Positions 23,582-32,956 of a DNA stretch of 64,000 bases are shown here, in pieces. Source of the DNA: Nitrospirota bacterium. Lineage in GTDB: Bacteria; Nitrospirota; Nitrospiria; JACQBW01. The translations under genes were made by a program, and so were the position numbers. The notes under the pieces are model-generated. The model was not told where the DNA came from. It did no database searches and worked only from the letters and a program-made list of their open reading frames with translations. Where the stretch lies: NCBI GenBank assembly GCA_016194305.1, contig JACQBW010000025.1, forward strand, positions 1 to 64,000, read 5' to 3'. Position 1 is the stretch's first letter. Each line of letters starts with the position of its first letter.

Positions 23582-24328
23582 TTACAACTTCGCAATAAGT
23601 TCATAAAATTCTTTGTGAGGCGAACTGTTCAGCTTTTCTGCCAGTCTTCGCGCTTCTTCAAAGAGTCCCCCTTTTTCGTAACAAATCATCGCGTCACGAA
23701 ATTTTTCAAGGAGTTCAAAAAGTCGTCCGGCTTGTCCGAACTGTCCCCCGTTTTGATAGATCTCGATTGAACGATTAATCATTCCGAGTTTTTCAGCCAT
23801 CTTACAGGCTTCGTCAATCATTCCTTCCTTTTCCAGCTCATCAATCTGACGTCGAAACAGTTCAGAGGCTTTTTCCTTTTGGTTTGATACTTCGGCCAGG
23901 CGGGCCGCATCGTCAAACCAGCCCGCTTTTTCATAAAGAGCAATCGCACGATTAACCTCTTTCAACCCTTCGGCGATTTCGGCTGCCTTCTGAAACTTGC
24001 CACTCTTCTCAAAATGGCCAATCGCCTCGCTGGCTAATCCAAGGTATTGAGCGATTCTTCCAGCTTCTTCCATTCTATTTTCCCGAAGCAGAAGTTCGTA
24101 GAATTGGCGGTAAAGGGACAGGGAGCGATCCGTGTCATTAAGTTGTTTTGCCAATCTTCCGGCTTCTTCAAGCTCTCCGTTTTCTTCATAAAGGGTAAGG
24201 AGAAGGGGCGATGCCTTTGAGATGGCGGCTTTCATCGCTTTTTTCAGAAATTCGATCTTTCCTTCCCGGCTCGAGATGGCATCCAATATTTCTTCGAACT
24301 GTTGCTCCACCTGATTCTTAACGCTCAT
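23582..24328 (-). CDS. TPR-like helical repeat protein
   Basis: A 248-residue all-helical protein made of about six irregular repeats of 20-40 residues. Each carries (E/K)EAxRLAxxL or similar, then xRAIxLYEKAGxFxxAA. Examples are EEAGRLAKQL, FQKAAEIAEGL, FDDAARLAEV and FEEARRLAEKL. Such superhelices scaffold protein complexes. No signal peptide is present. It lies between the ABC-F ATPase gene (61 nt away) and the deacetylase-family gene. The binding partner is unknown. Confidence 0.8.
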   Translation of the reverse strand: MSVKNQVEQQFEEILDAISSREGKIEFLKKAMKAAISKASPLLLTLYEENGELEEAGRLAKQLNDTDRSLSLYRQFYELLLRENRMEEAGRIAQYLGLASEAIGHFEKSGKFQKAAEIAEGLKEVNRAIALYEKAGWFDDAARLAEVSNQKEKASELFRRQIDELEKEGMIDEACKMAEKLGMINRSIEIYQNGGQFGQAGRLFELLEKFRDAMICYEKGGLFEEARRLAEKLNSSPHKEFYELIAKL

Positions 24329-24389
24329 GTGAGTCCTTTGGCAAATTTCGTATTATTCAGGTCATCATAATAGAAAGAAAAGATTCGAG

Positions 24390-26390
24390 TCAACCTTTGG
24401 GGGACTCCTTGTCTGCCATCTCAATCTCCCTGGAAAGATCTTCCCACCTTGTCATCAGCTGGATCTGATCTTTTTCGGCAATTTTATGTTCCTCCATGAC
24501 CTGAAAAAATTTTTCCTTCCGGGAGTAGAGGTCAGGGTCGGCAAGGAGTGCGGTGAGCTCTTGAATCCGGCGATTCTTTATTTCAAGCAACTTTTCCAAT
24601 TCTTCGATCTCCTTTCGCTTTGCATAGGTTTGCTGAAATCGCCGATTCCGTAACTCAGCTTCTTTCCGCTTCTCTTCCTTTGATTTTCTGACAGTACTCT
24701 TGTTTATCATGCCCGCATGTTTCTCCTCACCCGACCGAGAGCCTGTTTTCAAAACGGGTGGAGACATCGATTCCAATTCACGAGCTGCCTGAAGCTCCTT
24801 TTTATGGAGGTAATAGTCGTAATCGCCGGGAAACACTTCCGCTTTTCCATCCCGGACTTCAATGACCTTGTTAGCCACCGCGCGGATGAGATGCCGATCG
24901 TGGGTAATCAGGCAATAAGTGCCTGTATACTCCTTTAGAGCCTCCTCCAAAACATTTCGCGACTGAATATCGAGATGGTTGGTCGGTTCATCCAGCAGCA
25001 GAAAATTAGCCGGCTTGACCAGCATTTTAGCGAGGGCCAACCGGCTTTTTTCACCGCCGCTCAAAACCGAAACTTTTTTGAAAACATCGTCGCCGCTAAA
25101 AAGAAACGATCCGAGAATTCCTCTCAGAAAGGAGATCGGTTCAGTCGGCGCCACAGTCAGAATTTCCTCGATCACTTGATTCTTGGGATTCAACAGATCG
25201 AGCTGATGCTGAGCATAATAGGCGGTCTGAACATGATGACCCAGAATCCTTTTTCCTTTTTGAAACAGCGTAGCATTGGCCAAAAGCTTTAAAAGGGTTG
25301 ATTTACCTGCGCCGTTCGGACCGACAAACGCTACTTTATCTCCTCTCTGAAGGGTCAAATTCAGATCGGCATAAACTACATTATTGCCATATCTTTTTTC
25401 AATTTCCTTCAATTCGATCACGACTTCCCCGGAACGAACCGGTTGTGGAAACTTGAACCGGACTTTTTTGCGTTCGCCCGCCAATTCAATCTTATCCATT
25501 TTTTCCAGCATCTTGACCCGGCTCTGTACCTGGCTTGCCTTACTTGCCTTGGCGCGAAACCTCTCGATAAATTTTTCAGTATCCTCTATTTTTTTCTGCT
25601 GATTCTGGTATGCGGAGATAAGAATTTCCTGGGCCAGCGCTTTTGCTTTTTCGTACTGGTCATAGTTCCCTGAATATTCGATCAGGTTTTTCTGGTCTAT
25701 TTCTACAATCTTGTGGACCAGATTATTCATAAAGTGCCGATCATGGGAAATCAGAACGATTGCACCCTCATATTTTTTCAGAAATGCTTCAAGCCATAAT
25801 ACCGACTCGAGATCAAGATGGTTGGTCGGTTCATCGAGCAGAAGGAGGTCCGGTCCTGCCAAGAGGAGTTTTGCCAGCGCAAGACGCATTAGCCAGCCTC
25901 CACTGAACTCATCCGTTTGGCGGTTCAAATCACGCTCTTTAAAACTGAGCCCAAAGAGAATTTTTTTTGCTTCCGTCTCAAGATGATAGCCTCCCATATT
26001 TTCAAATCGGGTCTGCAGTTCTCCGTAATAGTGAACCAGTTTTTCAAGCTCGTCCGGATCTTTCGTGTCGGAAATCTCGGTTTCCAGCATTTTTAAATGA
26101 TGTTCCAGGTTTTGAGCCTCTGTGGAAACCATCAGAATTTCTTCCAGAATGCTCTTGCCCTTGAAATAGGTGATGTCCTGGGGAAGGTACCCGATGACCG
26201 CTTTCTTGTTTTTGACAATCGTCCCTGAATCGGCGGAGGTCATCCCGGCAATAATCGTCATTAAAGTTGACTTTCCGGCTCCGTTTGGACCGATAAAGGC
26301 AATTCTGTCGTTTGGCCCGATCCGCAGCGAGACATCGGAAAAAAGGGTTCTGCTTCCAAAGCTCTTCGAGATATTATTCAAAGAAATCAA
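24390..26390 (-). CDS. ABC-F family ATPase
   Basis: A 666-residue soluble protein with two ATP-binding cassettes and no membrane spans. Walker A motifs are GPNGAGKST in both halves. Signatures are [16 protein letters not shown] and [16 protein letters not shown], and Walker B motifs [12 protein letters not shown] and [12 protein letters not shown]. The linker (about 240-300) holds the P-site interaction motif region with basic [11 protein letters not shown]. The C-terminal 100 residues form a charged coiled coil, as in Uup/YheS. ABC-F proteins act on the ribosome in translation quality control or antibiotic protection; this layout fits the housekeeping YheS/Uup branches. The start is TTG, 7 nt after GGAG. 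Confidence 0.92.
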   Translation of the reverse strand: MISLNNISKSFGSRTLFSDVSLRIGPNDRIAFIGPNGAGKSTLMTIIAGMTSADSGTIVKNKKAVIGYLPQDITYFKGKSILEEILMVSTEAQNLEHHLKMLETEISDTKDPDELEKLVHYYGELQTRFENMGGYHLETEAKKILFGLSFKERDLNRQTDEFSGGWLMRLALAKLLLAGPDLLLLDEPTNHLDLESVLWLEAFLKKYEGAIVLISHDRHFMNNLVHKIVEIDQKNLIEYSGNYDQYEKAKALAQEILISAYQNQQKKIEDTEKFIERFRAKASKASQVQSRVKMLEKMDKIELAGERKKVRFKFPQPVRSGEVVIELKEIEKRYGNNVVYADLNLTLQRGDKVAFVGPNGAGKSTLLKLLANATLFQKGKRILGHHVQTAYYAQHQLDLLNPKNQVIEEILTVAPTEPISFLRGILGSFLFSGDDVFKKVSVLSGGEKSRLALAKMLVKPANFLLLDEPTNHLDIQSRNVLEEALKEYTGTYCLITHDRHLIRAVANKVIEVRDGKAEVFPGDYDYYLHKKELQAARELESMSPPVLKTGSRSGEEKHAGMINKSTVRKSKEEKRKEAELRNRRFQQTYAKRKEIEELEKLLEIKNRRIQELTALLADPDLYSRKEKFFQVMEEHKIAEKDQIQLMTRWEDLSREIEMADKESPKG

Positions 26391-26430
26391 ATTCTTGCTC
26401 CATTTTTTATCATTTTATCGACCGATTTTT

Positions 26431-26458
26431 TTGACAAATCAGAAATATCGACTATACT
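26431..26458 (+). promoter_or_regulatory. Sigma70-type promoter for the PilZ gene
   Basis: A perfect TTGACA (26431-26436), a 16-nt spacer and TATACT (26453-26458), about 77 nt upstream of the PilZ start. It may also serve aroC downstream. Confidence 0.55.
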
Positions 26459-26534
26459 TTTATTATGAACAAACATGAACTGTTGATTATATCATACTCA
26501 CCTTTTATTTTGAGAAAGAATTGTCAGGTTTTCT

Positions 26535-26873
26535 ATGGATAACACGCCGTTTAACATGGAACTCGATACCCGTTTTGGAACGCGCATCCCCTACAATCAG
26601 GAAGTTCTGATCAATAAACAGACTTTCGGAACGATCAGAGATATCTCTGCTTCGGGCTGTTTTATAGAGACAAAGAAGATCTACGGTCTCGGACAAGATC
26701 TTATGCTCAAATTTTACCTCATCTCTCCGATTCAGGCCTCGGTTGAAACAAAAGCCCGGGTCGTCAATATCAAGCCGGGAGAAGGAGTCGGTGTCAAATT
26801 CACCTTTGAAACAGAAAAGCCCGCTCTGATTGTCAAACAGTTTATCGACGCACTCCTCCATAAATCAAAATAG
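26535..26873 (+). CDS. PilZ-domain protein
   Basis: A 112-residue single-domain protein. The PilZ pattern is seen as an N-terminal arginine region (TRFGTRIPYN), then IRDISASGCFIET (the DxSxxG motif) and a beta-barrel ending in GVGVKFTFE. PilZ domains bind cyclic di-GMP through the N-terminal arginines and DxSxxG. Here the usual RxxxR is only partly recognisable (R at about 13 and 17), so binding is plausible but not certain. It is one of four PilZ proteins in the window. Confidence 0.85.
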   Translation: MDNTPFNMELDTRFGTRIPYNQEVLINKQTFGTIRDISASGCFIETKKIYGLGQDLMLKFYLISPIQASVETKARVVNIKPGEGVGVKFTFETEKPALIVKQFIDALLHKSK

Positions 26874-26955
26874 AAAGTTCGATCTTCACTCTTCCTGATA
26901 CCTCTATCCAAGAAATTCTCTTTTCCTCACTCTTTAATTATGCTATCTATTGCAC

Positions 26956-28023
26956 ATGGCTGGAAACAGTTTTGGAGATCAGTTTAGAATCACAACATTT
27001 GGGGAGAGCCATGGGGTTGCACTCGGCGTCATTCTGGACGGATGTCCTGCCGGAATTCCGATAGAAGAGGCGGAAATTCAGCGAGAACTCGACCGAAGAA
27101 AACCGGGACAAAGTCTGATGACCTCCCAGAGAAAAGAGCCGGACCAGGTTAAACTTCTCTCCGGGACTTTCGAGGGGAAAACAACCGGGACCCCCATCTC
27201 AATGGTCATTTATAATGAAGATCAAAAATCCAAGGACTACCAGGCGATCCAAAACCTTTTTCGACCAGGCCACGCTGATTTCACCTACCAGAAGAAGTAT
27301 GGACTGAGGGATTACCGCGGAGGGGGACGTGCTTCGGCCCGGGAGACGGTCAGCCGGGTTGCTTCAGGTGCCGTTGCAAAAAAAATGCTTGGAATGAGCG
27401 GAATTAAAGTGACCGGCTATTTAAGGCAACTGGGACCAGTTAGAATCACTCAGATTGATTTATCCCAGATAAACCAAAACCCTTTCTTCTCTCCTGATTC
27501 CGGTGCGGCCAAAGAGATGGCGCGTTTCCTCGAAAAGATTAAAGGGGAAAGAGATTCAATCGGAGCGCTGGTTGAAATTATCGCTACGGGCGTGCCGGCC
27601 GGACTGGGAGAACCGGTATTTGACAAACTGGATGCAGACCTGGCCCGTGCCATGATGTCGATTAATGCCGTGAAGGGAGTTGAGATTGGAGATGGATTCA
27701 AAGTGGTGGAAATGAAAGGGTCTGAAAACTCCGATCCCATTACGCCTAAAGGGTTCAAATCAAATCATGCAGGCGGAATTCTCGGTGGCATCTCTAACGG
27801 CGACACGCTCATTGTCCGGATTGCGCTGAAACCAACCTCATCTATTGCAATTGAACAGGATACGATTGACATTCATGGAAAACCGGCTAAGATTTCGACC
27901 AAAGGGAGGCATGATCCCTGTGTCGGAATCCGCGCCGTCCCGATCGCCGAGGCTATGATGGCGCTCACTCTCGCCGACCATTGGCTTCGCTCAAAGCTCT
28001 CCAGAATCGATCCGCTCCTCTAA
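26956..28023 (+). CDS. aroC: Chorismate synthase
   Basis: A 355-residue enzyme making chorismate from 5-enolpyruvylshikimate-3-phosphate with reduced flavin. The N-terminal signature [18 protein letters not shown], the central [12 protein letters not shown] segment and the late [17 protein letters not shown] are all present. Length is normal. I use the ATG at 26956; a TTG two codons earlier is less likely. No clear ribosome site is seen before either. It is a housekeeping gene for aromatic amino acids, folate and quinones; aroQ of the same pathway lies at 63.2-63.6 kb. Confidence 0.95.
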   Translation: MAGNSFGDQFRITTFGESHGVALGVILDGCPAGIPIEEAEIQRELDRRKPGQSLMTSQRKEPDQVKLLSGTFEGKTTGTPISMVIYNEDQKSKDYQAIQNLFRPGHADFTYQKKYGLRDYRGGGRASARETVSRVASGAVAKKMLGMSGIKVTGYLRQLGPVRITQIDLSQINQNPFFSPDSGAAKEMARFLEKIKGERDSIGALVEIIATGVPAGLGEPVFDKLDADLARAMMSINAVKGVEIGDGFKVVEMKGSENSDPITPKGFKSNHAGGILGGISNGDTLIVRIALKPTSSIAIEQDTIDIHGKPAKISTKGRHDPCVGIRAVPIAEAMMALTLADHWLRSKLSRIDPLL

Positions 28024-28060
28024 ATAAATTAAAACAATTCCAGGCACCGGCTTATTCTGG

Positions 28061-28192
28061 ATGACGCTATTGCCTCACATTTCTTCGTCTCCGACGGCGC
28101 CGAATATCAACCTCATTTGCGACTTTTTCATTTTGGAAGGTCAACCGATATTCGCCGAGTCTCCGCTCAGAAACATGAGGCAATGGCGTCAT
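28061..28192. repeat. Long imperfect palindrome, copy 1
   Basis: Outer arms of about 48 nt (28061-28108 and 28147-28192) pair closely, with ATGACGC(C/T)ATTGCCTCA at the ends and a GAATATC/GATATTC match at the inner ends. They flank a roughly 38-nt AT-richer centre. The arm read on the minus strand contains GAGCGGAGACTCGGCGAA, also present in copy 2. Minus-strand reading gives an ATG-led 41-codon frame (28067-28192) with no ribosome site. It lies in the gap between aroC and rnd. Confidence 0.75.
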
Positions 28193-28269
28193 GAATCGTG
28201 CACTAAAAAAGTAAATTCCTTATCTTTTAACATTCCTATGCTAAGGTGAGAAATAGCATGGTAAAAACT

Positions 28270-28396
28270 CCGAAAACGAATGATGTTCCCGAGCGGAGAC
28301 TCGGCGAAATTCGTCGATGCCACCTCATCATTGTTTAATAGCGATAATCATGAATTTCGGCGCTGTCGGAGAACCAGGAATGTCATCCGCTTTCGG
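28270..28396. repeat. Long imperfect palindrome, copy 2
   Basis: Arms CCGAAAACGAATGATGTTCC (28270-28289) and, as reverse complement, CCGAAAGCGGATGACATTCC (28377-28396) pair with few mismatches. The pairing continues inward through an 'actcggcgaaattcg'/'gaatttcggcg' region. GAGCGGAGACTCGGCGAA at 28291-28308 is shared with the minus strand of copy 1. A plus-strand 26-codon frame (28258-28338) with an AGGTGAG-like site overlaps it. The rest of the 405-nt gap between aroC and rnd holds nothing else I recognise. Confidence 0.7.
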
Positions 28397-28428
28397 ATAG
28401 GTAAAACGATCTGGCATGGAGACCAGAA

Positions 28429-29568
28429 CTATTTACTCTTCGGAAAAAACGAACAAATCTTGGCAGCGTAGCGTTTAAATTGCCAATGCCGCAGGAGGCC
28501 TAACTCTAGGAGCTGGTCGGGATATTCAATGGTTTTACTGGAAATCGCTCTTAACATGTCGGTCGACAAAATCATCGCCGGTTCGACCCCTTCTTCGACA
28601 GCCTGGCTATCACGCCATTTTTTCATCTCGCTAAACCGTTTCTCCTCTTCCGGGGTTGGCGGAGTACCGTTCTTTTTGGCTTTGACCGGCAGCGGAATCT
28701 GGCTCTGTTCACCTTCATGAATCGCTTTGATCCAGAATGCAGGATTTCGATAGACGGGCGCCGATTCTCTCGGAAAAAGCAGTTTAAGCTCGGCAAGAGA
28801 ATGAGGTCTTCCTGTTGCCATCTGAAGCAAATCTTCGTTGGAGATCACTTTAAACGGAGGACGATCAACTTCTCGAGAAAGATTTTCACGAGTCACGACC
28901 AACTCTCTCAGGACTTTCTGCGAATCAGGTAAAAGCTCTTTCGCCCCTTTTAGTTTAAGGTATTGTTCTGATGAAAAGCGTTTTTCGTCCCACTCTCTTT
29001 TCTCCAATAAATGGCACTCTTCTTCAATCTGATCCCATCTGCCCTTATTTTTTACCTCAGTAGATAATTTTTCATATAGCTCCGGCAGGAAAAAAGTATC
29101 TTTATAGGCGTATTCCAGTTGGTCTTTCGGTACAGGCCGTCTGGACCAGTTTGCTTTCTGATGCGTTTTCTCGAGAGGTATATTAAAATAAAGCCATACC
29201 AGATGCTGCAAGGAAAAGGCTTTAAGACCGAGCGCCCGCGCCGCAAGCACCGTATCAAAAATTGAAATGATCGAAAACTTAAAATCCCGTTTCAGAGAAA
29301 TCAGGTCATACTCAGCCCCGTGAAAGATTTTAACAATCCTCTCGTTTTGAAAGAGAACCGAAAGACTTTCTACGGAGTCAAGCAGCAGCGGATCGAATAT
29401 AAAATTTTTTCCATTTCCGGTGATTTGAATCAGGCAGACCCGGTCCTGATAATGAAACAGCGAGTCTCCTTCGATGTCGACTCCAATCTCGGAGCAGGCA
29501 CTTAGATCCCTGACCGCTCCTAACAACTGATCTTTTTCCGTTACATATTGAAAGGGTAATAGGTTCAT
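28429..29568 (-). CDS. rnd: Ribonuclease D
   Basis: A 379-residue 3'-to-5' exoribonuclease acting on tRNA precursors and small stable RNAs. The DEDDy exonuclease core covers about 1-175: VDIEGDSL (first D and E), GAEYDLISLKRD and EYAYKDTFFLPELY (final Y and D). An HRDC-type helical domain follows (about 210-290), and a second HRDC-like half is likely at the C-terminus. Length matches bacterial RNase D. The ATG starts at 29568. The stop lies about 30 nt from palindromic repeat copy 2. Confidence 0.93.
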   Translation of the reverse strand: MNLLPFQYVTEKDQLLGAVRDLSACSEIGVDIEGDSLFHYQDRVCLIQITGNGKNFIFDPLLLDSVESLSVLFQNERIVKIFHGAEYDLISLKRDFKFSIISIFDTVLAARALGLKAFSLQHLVWLYFNIPLEKTHQKANWSRRPVPKDQLEYAYKDTFFLPELYEKLSTEVKNKGRWDQIEEECHLLEKREWDEKRFSSEQYLKLKGAKELLPDSQKVLRELVVTRENLSREVDRPPFKVISNEDLLQMATGRPHSLAELKLLFPRESAPVYRNPAFWIKAIHEGEQSQIPLPVKAKKNGTPPTPEEEKRFSEMKKWRDSQAVEEGVEPAMILSTDMLRAISSKTIEYPDQLLELGLLRHWQFKRYAAKICSFFPKSK

Positions 29569-29659
29569 ACTTGCAGTTTAACATTTATTTTCGAACTCTT
29601 GTAGCTGATCTTGCTGATTTTCTCATGAATTCGACTCTCTTCTTCCCGTTCAATATATT

Positions 29660-29688
29660 TTGACTTCAATAGAATCTTTACTTAAGAT
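29660..29688 (+). promoter_or_regulatory. Candidate sigma70-type promoter for the glutathione-transferase-like gene
   Basis: TTGACT (29660-29665), a 17-nt spacer and TAAGAT (29683-29688), about 140 nt upstream of the start codon. The leader holds a perfect 14-bp palindrome, GTCCCTGCAGGGAC (29732-29745), that could be an operator or hairpin. Confidence 0.4.
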
Positions 29689-29828
29689 GATCGGAGAAAA
29701 CAGGCGGAATTGCAGATTATTGTCAGAGGGAGTCCCTGCAGGGACCCGGCTCATTTTACTCACGACCCCTGTCAAATAAAGCGGGACGATCATCTTTTAC
29801 GCGACAGGTTTGGTAAAAGGGGGGATGG

Positions 29829-30758
29829 ATGGCATTTCCAAAGGAACAGAATCAGGCCGGTGAATTCAAACGCCAGGACGACCTCTTTCGAAAATGGATC
29901 AGCCGGGACGGTTCGTCAGGATACCCTGCGGAAAAGGGAAGGTATCATCTCTATGTCTCGTTTGCTTGTCCCTGGGCTCATCGAACCATTATCGTCCGAA
30001 AATTGAAGGAGCTGGAAGGGATTGTGGGTATGACAGTCGTCGATCCCGTTCGTGATGAACTCGGTTGGGCATTTCGGGATGGCGATGGATTTTCCAGGGA
30101 TCCCGTTAACGGATTCAAATATTTAAGCGAGGCATACTGGCTGACCGATCCGGAATTTCACCAGCGTGTTACTGTTCCGGTCCTTTGGGACAAAAAAGAG
30201 CGCAAAATTCTCAATAATTCAGAAGAAGACATTGTGCGAATGTTCAACAGCGCCTTTATTGACCTGACTTCCAATCGCCTCGATCTGTATCCTGAACCCT
30301 TACGACAGGAGATAGACCTCCTCAATGAATTCATTTATTCGAATATTAATGACGGGGTTTACCGCGCAGGTTTCGCGACGTCCCAGGCCGCATACGAAAA
30401 CGCGGCGTATAAGCTCTTTGAAGCGCTTGAGGTTATCGAAGAAAGGCTGGCCCGCAATCGGTATCTACTCGGAAATGACTTGACCGAAACAGACTGGCGC
30501 CTTTTTCCAACCTTGATCCGGTTTGACGCTGTTTACCATGGCCATTTCAAATGTAACATCCGCCGCATCGCGGACTACAAGAATCTGATCGGTTATTTAA
30601 AGGAACTCTACCAGCAGAAAGGTATTGCCGAAACCGTTCGTCTGGATCATATCAAACGACATTATTATATGACACATCCGGATATTAACCCAACCCGGAT
30701 CGTTCCGGTCGGTCCCCTGCTCGATCTCACTTCTGCGCATGGTCGCGGGTCACATTAG
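29829..30758 (+). CDS. Glutathionyl-hydroquinone reductase-like glutathione transferase (YqjG/ECM4 type)
   Basis: A 309-residue protein of the Xi class of glutathione transferases. The thioredoxin-like N-terminal half carries FACPWAHRT, with the catalytic cysteine. The C-terminal half is the helical GST domain, with NDGVYRAGFATSQ and LTETDWRLFPTLIRFD, typical family signatures. Members reduce glutathionyl-hydroquinones with glutathione, recycling quinones damaged by oxidation. The ATG at 29829 follows a run of G. The gene stands alone on the plus strand with its own candidate promoter. The organism's thiol is not shown by the window, so glutathione dependence is inferred from the family. Confidence 0.9.
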   Translation: MAFPKEQNQAGEFKRQDDLFRKWISRDGSSGYPAEKGRYHLYVSFACPWAHRTIIVRKLKELEGIVGMTVVDPVRDELGWAFRDGDGFSRDPVNGFKYLSEAYWLTDPEFHQRVTVPVLWDKKERKILNNSEEDIVRMFNSAFIDLTSNRLDLYPEPLRQEIDLLNEFIYSNINDGVYRAGFATSQAAYENAAYKLFEALEVIEERLARNRYLLGNDLTETDWRLFPTLIRFDAVYHGHFKCNIRRIADYKNLIGYLKELYQQKGIAETVRLDHIKRHYYMTHPDINPTRIVPVGPLLDLTSAHGRGSH

Positions 30759-30836
30759 AACAGAATTTATTTTATTTTCATCCCTATTTAAGCTATAACT
30801 GATGGGTCAAACTCAAGAAGGGTTCGGACTCGTTCC

Positions 30837-32081
30837 ATGATGACTAAACAAAGTGAAGAGGAAAATTATTTAATCGGCAGGCAGCCGATTTTAAACCGGG
30901 ATGAAGATCTGATCGCTTACGAGCTCCTCTTCAGGTCTGCCGCATCACGCACGCATGCGGAATTTTCCGACGTCACTCACGCCTCTGCATCCGTCATTTT
31001 AAATACCCTGTCCGGTTTTGGACTGGAACAGATGATCGGGAAAAATAAAGCCTTTATTAATCTCGATCAGAAGATGTTGATGGGTGACGCAATTGAACTT
31101 CTGCCCCGGGAGAGGGTTGTTCTCGAACTTCTGGAATCGGCTGTCATTTCCCCGGAACTGATCACACGCTGCAGGGAATTGAAAGAGGCCGGTTTTACTC
31201 TTGCTCTCGATGATCACTCGTTCAACCCGATTTACAAGGAACTATACGAAATTGTCCATATCATCAAAATTGATTTGATGCAGACCCCTCCGGAACGATT
31301 GGACGAAATGGTCAAATCATTCCGGGAGTATCCTGTGAAGCTGCTTGCTGAAAAAGTTGAAACGCGGGATATTTATATGCAATGCCATGCTCTGGGATTC
31401 GAGTATTTTCAAGGATATTATTTTGCCAAACCAACGCTCATGGAAAAGAAACGGATCGATGAAGCAGGAACGATACTGCTGAAACTGATTCGTCTTTTGC
31501 TGAACGATTCCGAGATCGAGGAGATAGAAAGGGCCTTTCGCTCCAGTCCCGGGCTGACCTACAAATTGCTTCTCCTGGTCAATTCCGTCTCGCTCGGATT
31601 TAAGGAACAGATTGAAACCGTGCGGCATGCCATCGCTCTCTTGGGAAGACAACGGTTAAAGAGGTGGGTCCAGCTGGCGCTTTTTGTTTCTGAGAAACAA
31701 CCTGGTTTGGAAAATCCTCTGGTGGAACTTGCCGGATCCAGGGCGACTTTTATGGAACAACTTGCCATCCGCCACCCACAGCTTAAAACCAATCGAAACT
31801 CCCCTGATCAGGCATTCATGATCGGAATTCTCTCTTTGTTGGAGGCCATATATCACATTTCTCTCGATGAAGTCGTCGCGAGCCTGAATTTGACCTATGA
31901 ATTCAAGGAAGCCCTGCTGACGAAAAGCGGAACGCTGGGAGCCATTCTGGAACTGGCTGAACTTTTTGAGCGGAGTTTTAGCAAAATGACACTGGAACAT
32001 TTTAAAAAGGCCGGATTTTCTCAGGATCAAGTTCTCGATGCGATAAAAAAATCGCAAAACTGGAAAACGGAGCTGGCTTGA
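30837..32081 (+). CDS. EAL-HDOD signalling protein
   Basis: A 414-residue protein with an N-terminal degenerate EAL domain (about 10-210) and a C-terminal HDOD domain (about 215-405), the YuxH/CdgJ layout. The EAL signature is replaced by YELLFR, and the metal-binding acidic residues are mostly lost (TLALDDHSF remains), so it should bind rather than cleave cyclic di-GMP, or act by protein contact. HDOD regions (SSPGLTYKLLLLVNS, AIALLGRQRLKRWV) are found in proteins controlling motility, biofilm and cell-cycle outputs. PilZ genes follow closely. It converges on the first of them, with a 26-nt gap. Confidence 0.92.
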   Translation: MMTKQSEEENYLIGRQPILNRDEDLIAYELLFRSAASRTHAEFSDVTHASASVILNTLSGFGLEQMIGKNKAFINLDQKMLMGDAIELLPRERVVLELLESAVISPELITRCRELKEAGFTLALDDHSFNPIYKELYEIVHIIKIDLMQTPPERLDEMVKSFREYPVKLLAEKVETRDIYMQCHALGFEYFQGYYFAKPTLMEKKRIDEAGTILLKLIRLLLNDSEIEEIERAFRSSPGLTYKLLLLVNSVSLGFKEQIETVRHAIALLGRQRLKRWVQLALFVSEKQPGLENPLVELAGSRATFMEQLAIRHPQLKTNRNSPDQAFMIGILSLLEAIYHISLDEVVASLNLTYEFKEALLTKSGTLGAILELAELFERSFSKMTLEHFKKAGFSQDQVLDAIKKSQNWKTELA

Positions 32082-32107
32082 TGTGCCTTCAGGCTGAAGG
32101 CCCTCAT

Positions 32108-32470
32108 TTAAAGGACGTTTTTATATTTGCTGTATTGCTTCTCAAGCAGGGAGAGATAGATAGTTAGTTCGGGCTGATCTTTTTCGTTAATGATTTGATC
32201 GAATTGAATCCCCAATAAACCGGAATCCCCCATCTTTTCGAAATTCTGAACAACTCCTGTTAAAGGATAGATGGACGTATCCGGTCCGGTAAACATAATC
32301 ACTTCCATAGAGATGCGCGTTCCTCGTGCGATCTTCTGATTGCAGTAAACACCAATTCCCCCCTGGGATATTTTCTCAATCATCCCTGAAAGGCTGATCT
32401 TTTTTTCTGAAGTCGTCAATTCGACCACTCCTGAAACGGAAAAACGGGGAAATTTTCTTCTCACATACAT
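32108..32470 (-). CDS. PilZ-domain protein
   Basis: A 120-residue single PilZ domain. The N-terminal RRKFPRFSV gives the RxxxR motif, and MIEKISQGGIGVYC covers the DxSxxG position with K-I-S-Q-G-G. The barrel ends with LGIQFDQI. Arginines for cyclic di-GMP are present; the DxSxxG aspartate is replaced. It lies 17 nt downstream of another PilZ gene on the same strand, so the two are co-transcribed, and converges on the EAL-HDOD gene. Probable role: local effector of cyclic di-GMP. Confidence 0.85.
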   Translation of the reverse strand: MYVRRKFPRFSVSGVVELTTSEKKISLSGMIEKISQGGIGVYCNQKIARGTRISMEVIMFTGPDTSIYPLTGVVQNFEKMGDSGLLGIQFDQIINEKDQPELTIYLSLLEKQYSKYKNVL

Positions 32471-32487
32471 CTTGGCACCTCACGGCA

Positions 32488-32865
32488 TCAAGTTTCCTGA
32501 GATTTCTTTTGCCAGGTCAGCATGATATTTCGAATCTGAATCATCGCTTCGTTTGAAATTTGATCAAATTGCACGCCATTCCGGAATTCCGTGGAATCGT
32601 TTTCCACGACAGGCTCGGACCAGACCACCTTTGAATTCAATTTAACCACATTGGCCCAGTGAAATAATCTGATTTGCAGAGGTGTCCCTAATGAAAGCGG
32701 CATCGGCGAAATAAACATCATCCCGCCCCCTCCCAGGGTCTTGATTTGGGTAGGAACGCGTTCCTTCTCCATATCCTGAAGAAGCAGAGAAAAATCGCCC
32801 CTCATTTCCAGGTTGACTCTCGGATATTTTCTTTTCCAGATCGTAGTTCCCAAGGAGACTCCCAT
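32488..32865 (-). CDS. PilZ-domain protein
   Basis: A 125-residue single PilZ domain. KRKYPRVNLEMRGDF supplies the basic N-terminus, and the motif strand reads IKTLGGGGMMFIS, where the DxSxxG motif has become LGGGG. The barrel closes with NGVQFDQISNE. It resembles the plus-strand PilZ protein at 32957-33307 in the phrase (S/L)GGG(L/M)MF(V/I)S, so the two are probably duplicates. It is first in a two-gene PilZ transcript. Cyclic di-GMP binding is uncertain because of the altered motif. Confidence 0.83.
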   Translation of the reverse strand: MGVSLGTTIWKRKYPRVNLEMRGDFSLLLQDMEKERVPTQIKTLGGGGMMFISPMPLSLGTPLQIRLFHWANVVKLNSKVVWSEPVVENDSTEFRNGVQFDQISNEAMIQIRNIMLTWQKKSQET

Positions 32866-32956
32866 ACCTACTATTATACCAGACTTTTTGTATTTTAATT
32901 TTTAATCAGGCGGGTCCTTCTGGCGCATTCTGGCATTTCATGTTACTCTTTTATGC

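Noticed and set aside
28061-28396. CRISPR array
   Set aside because: There are only two related palindromic units, without regular spacers or cas genes.
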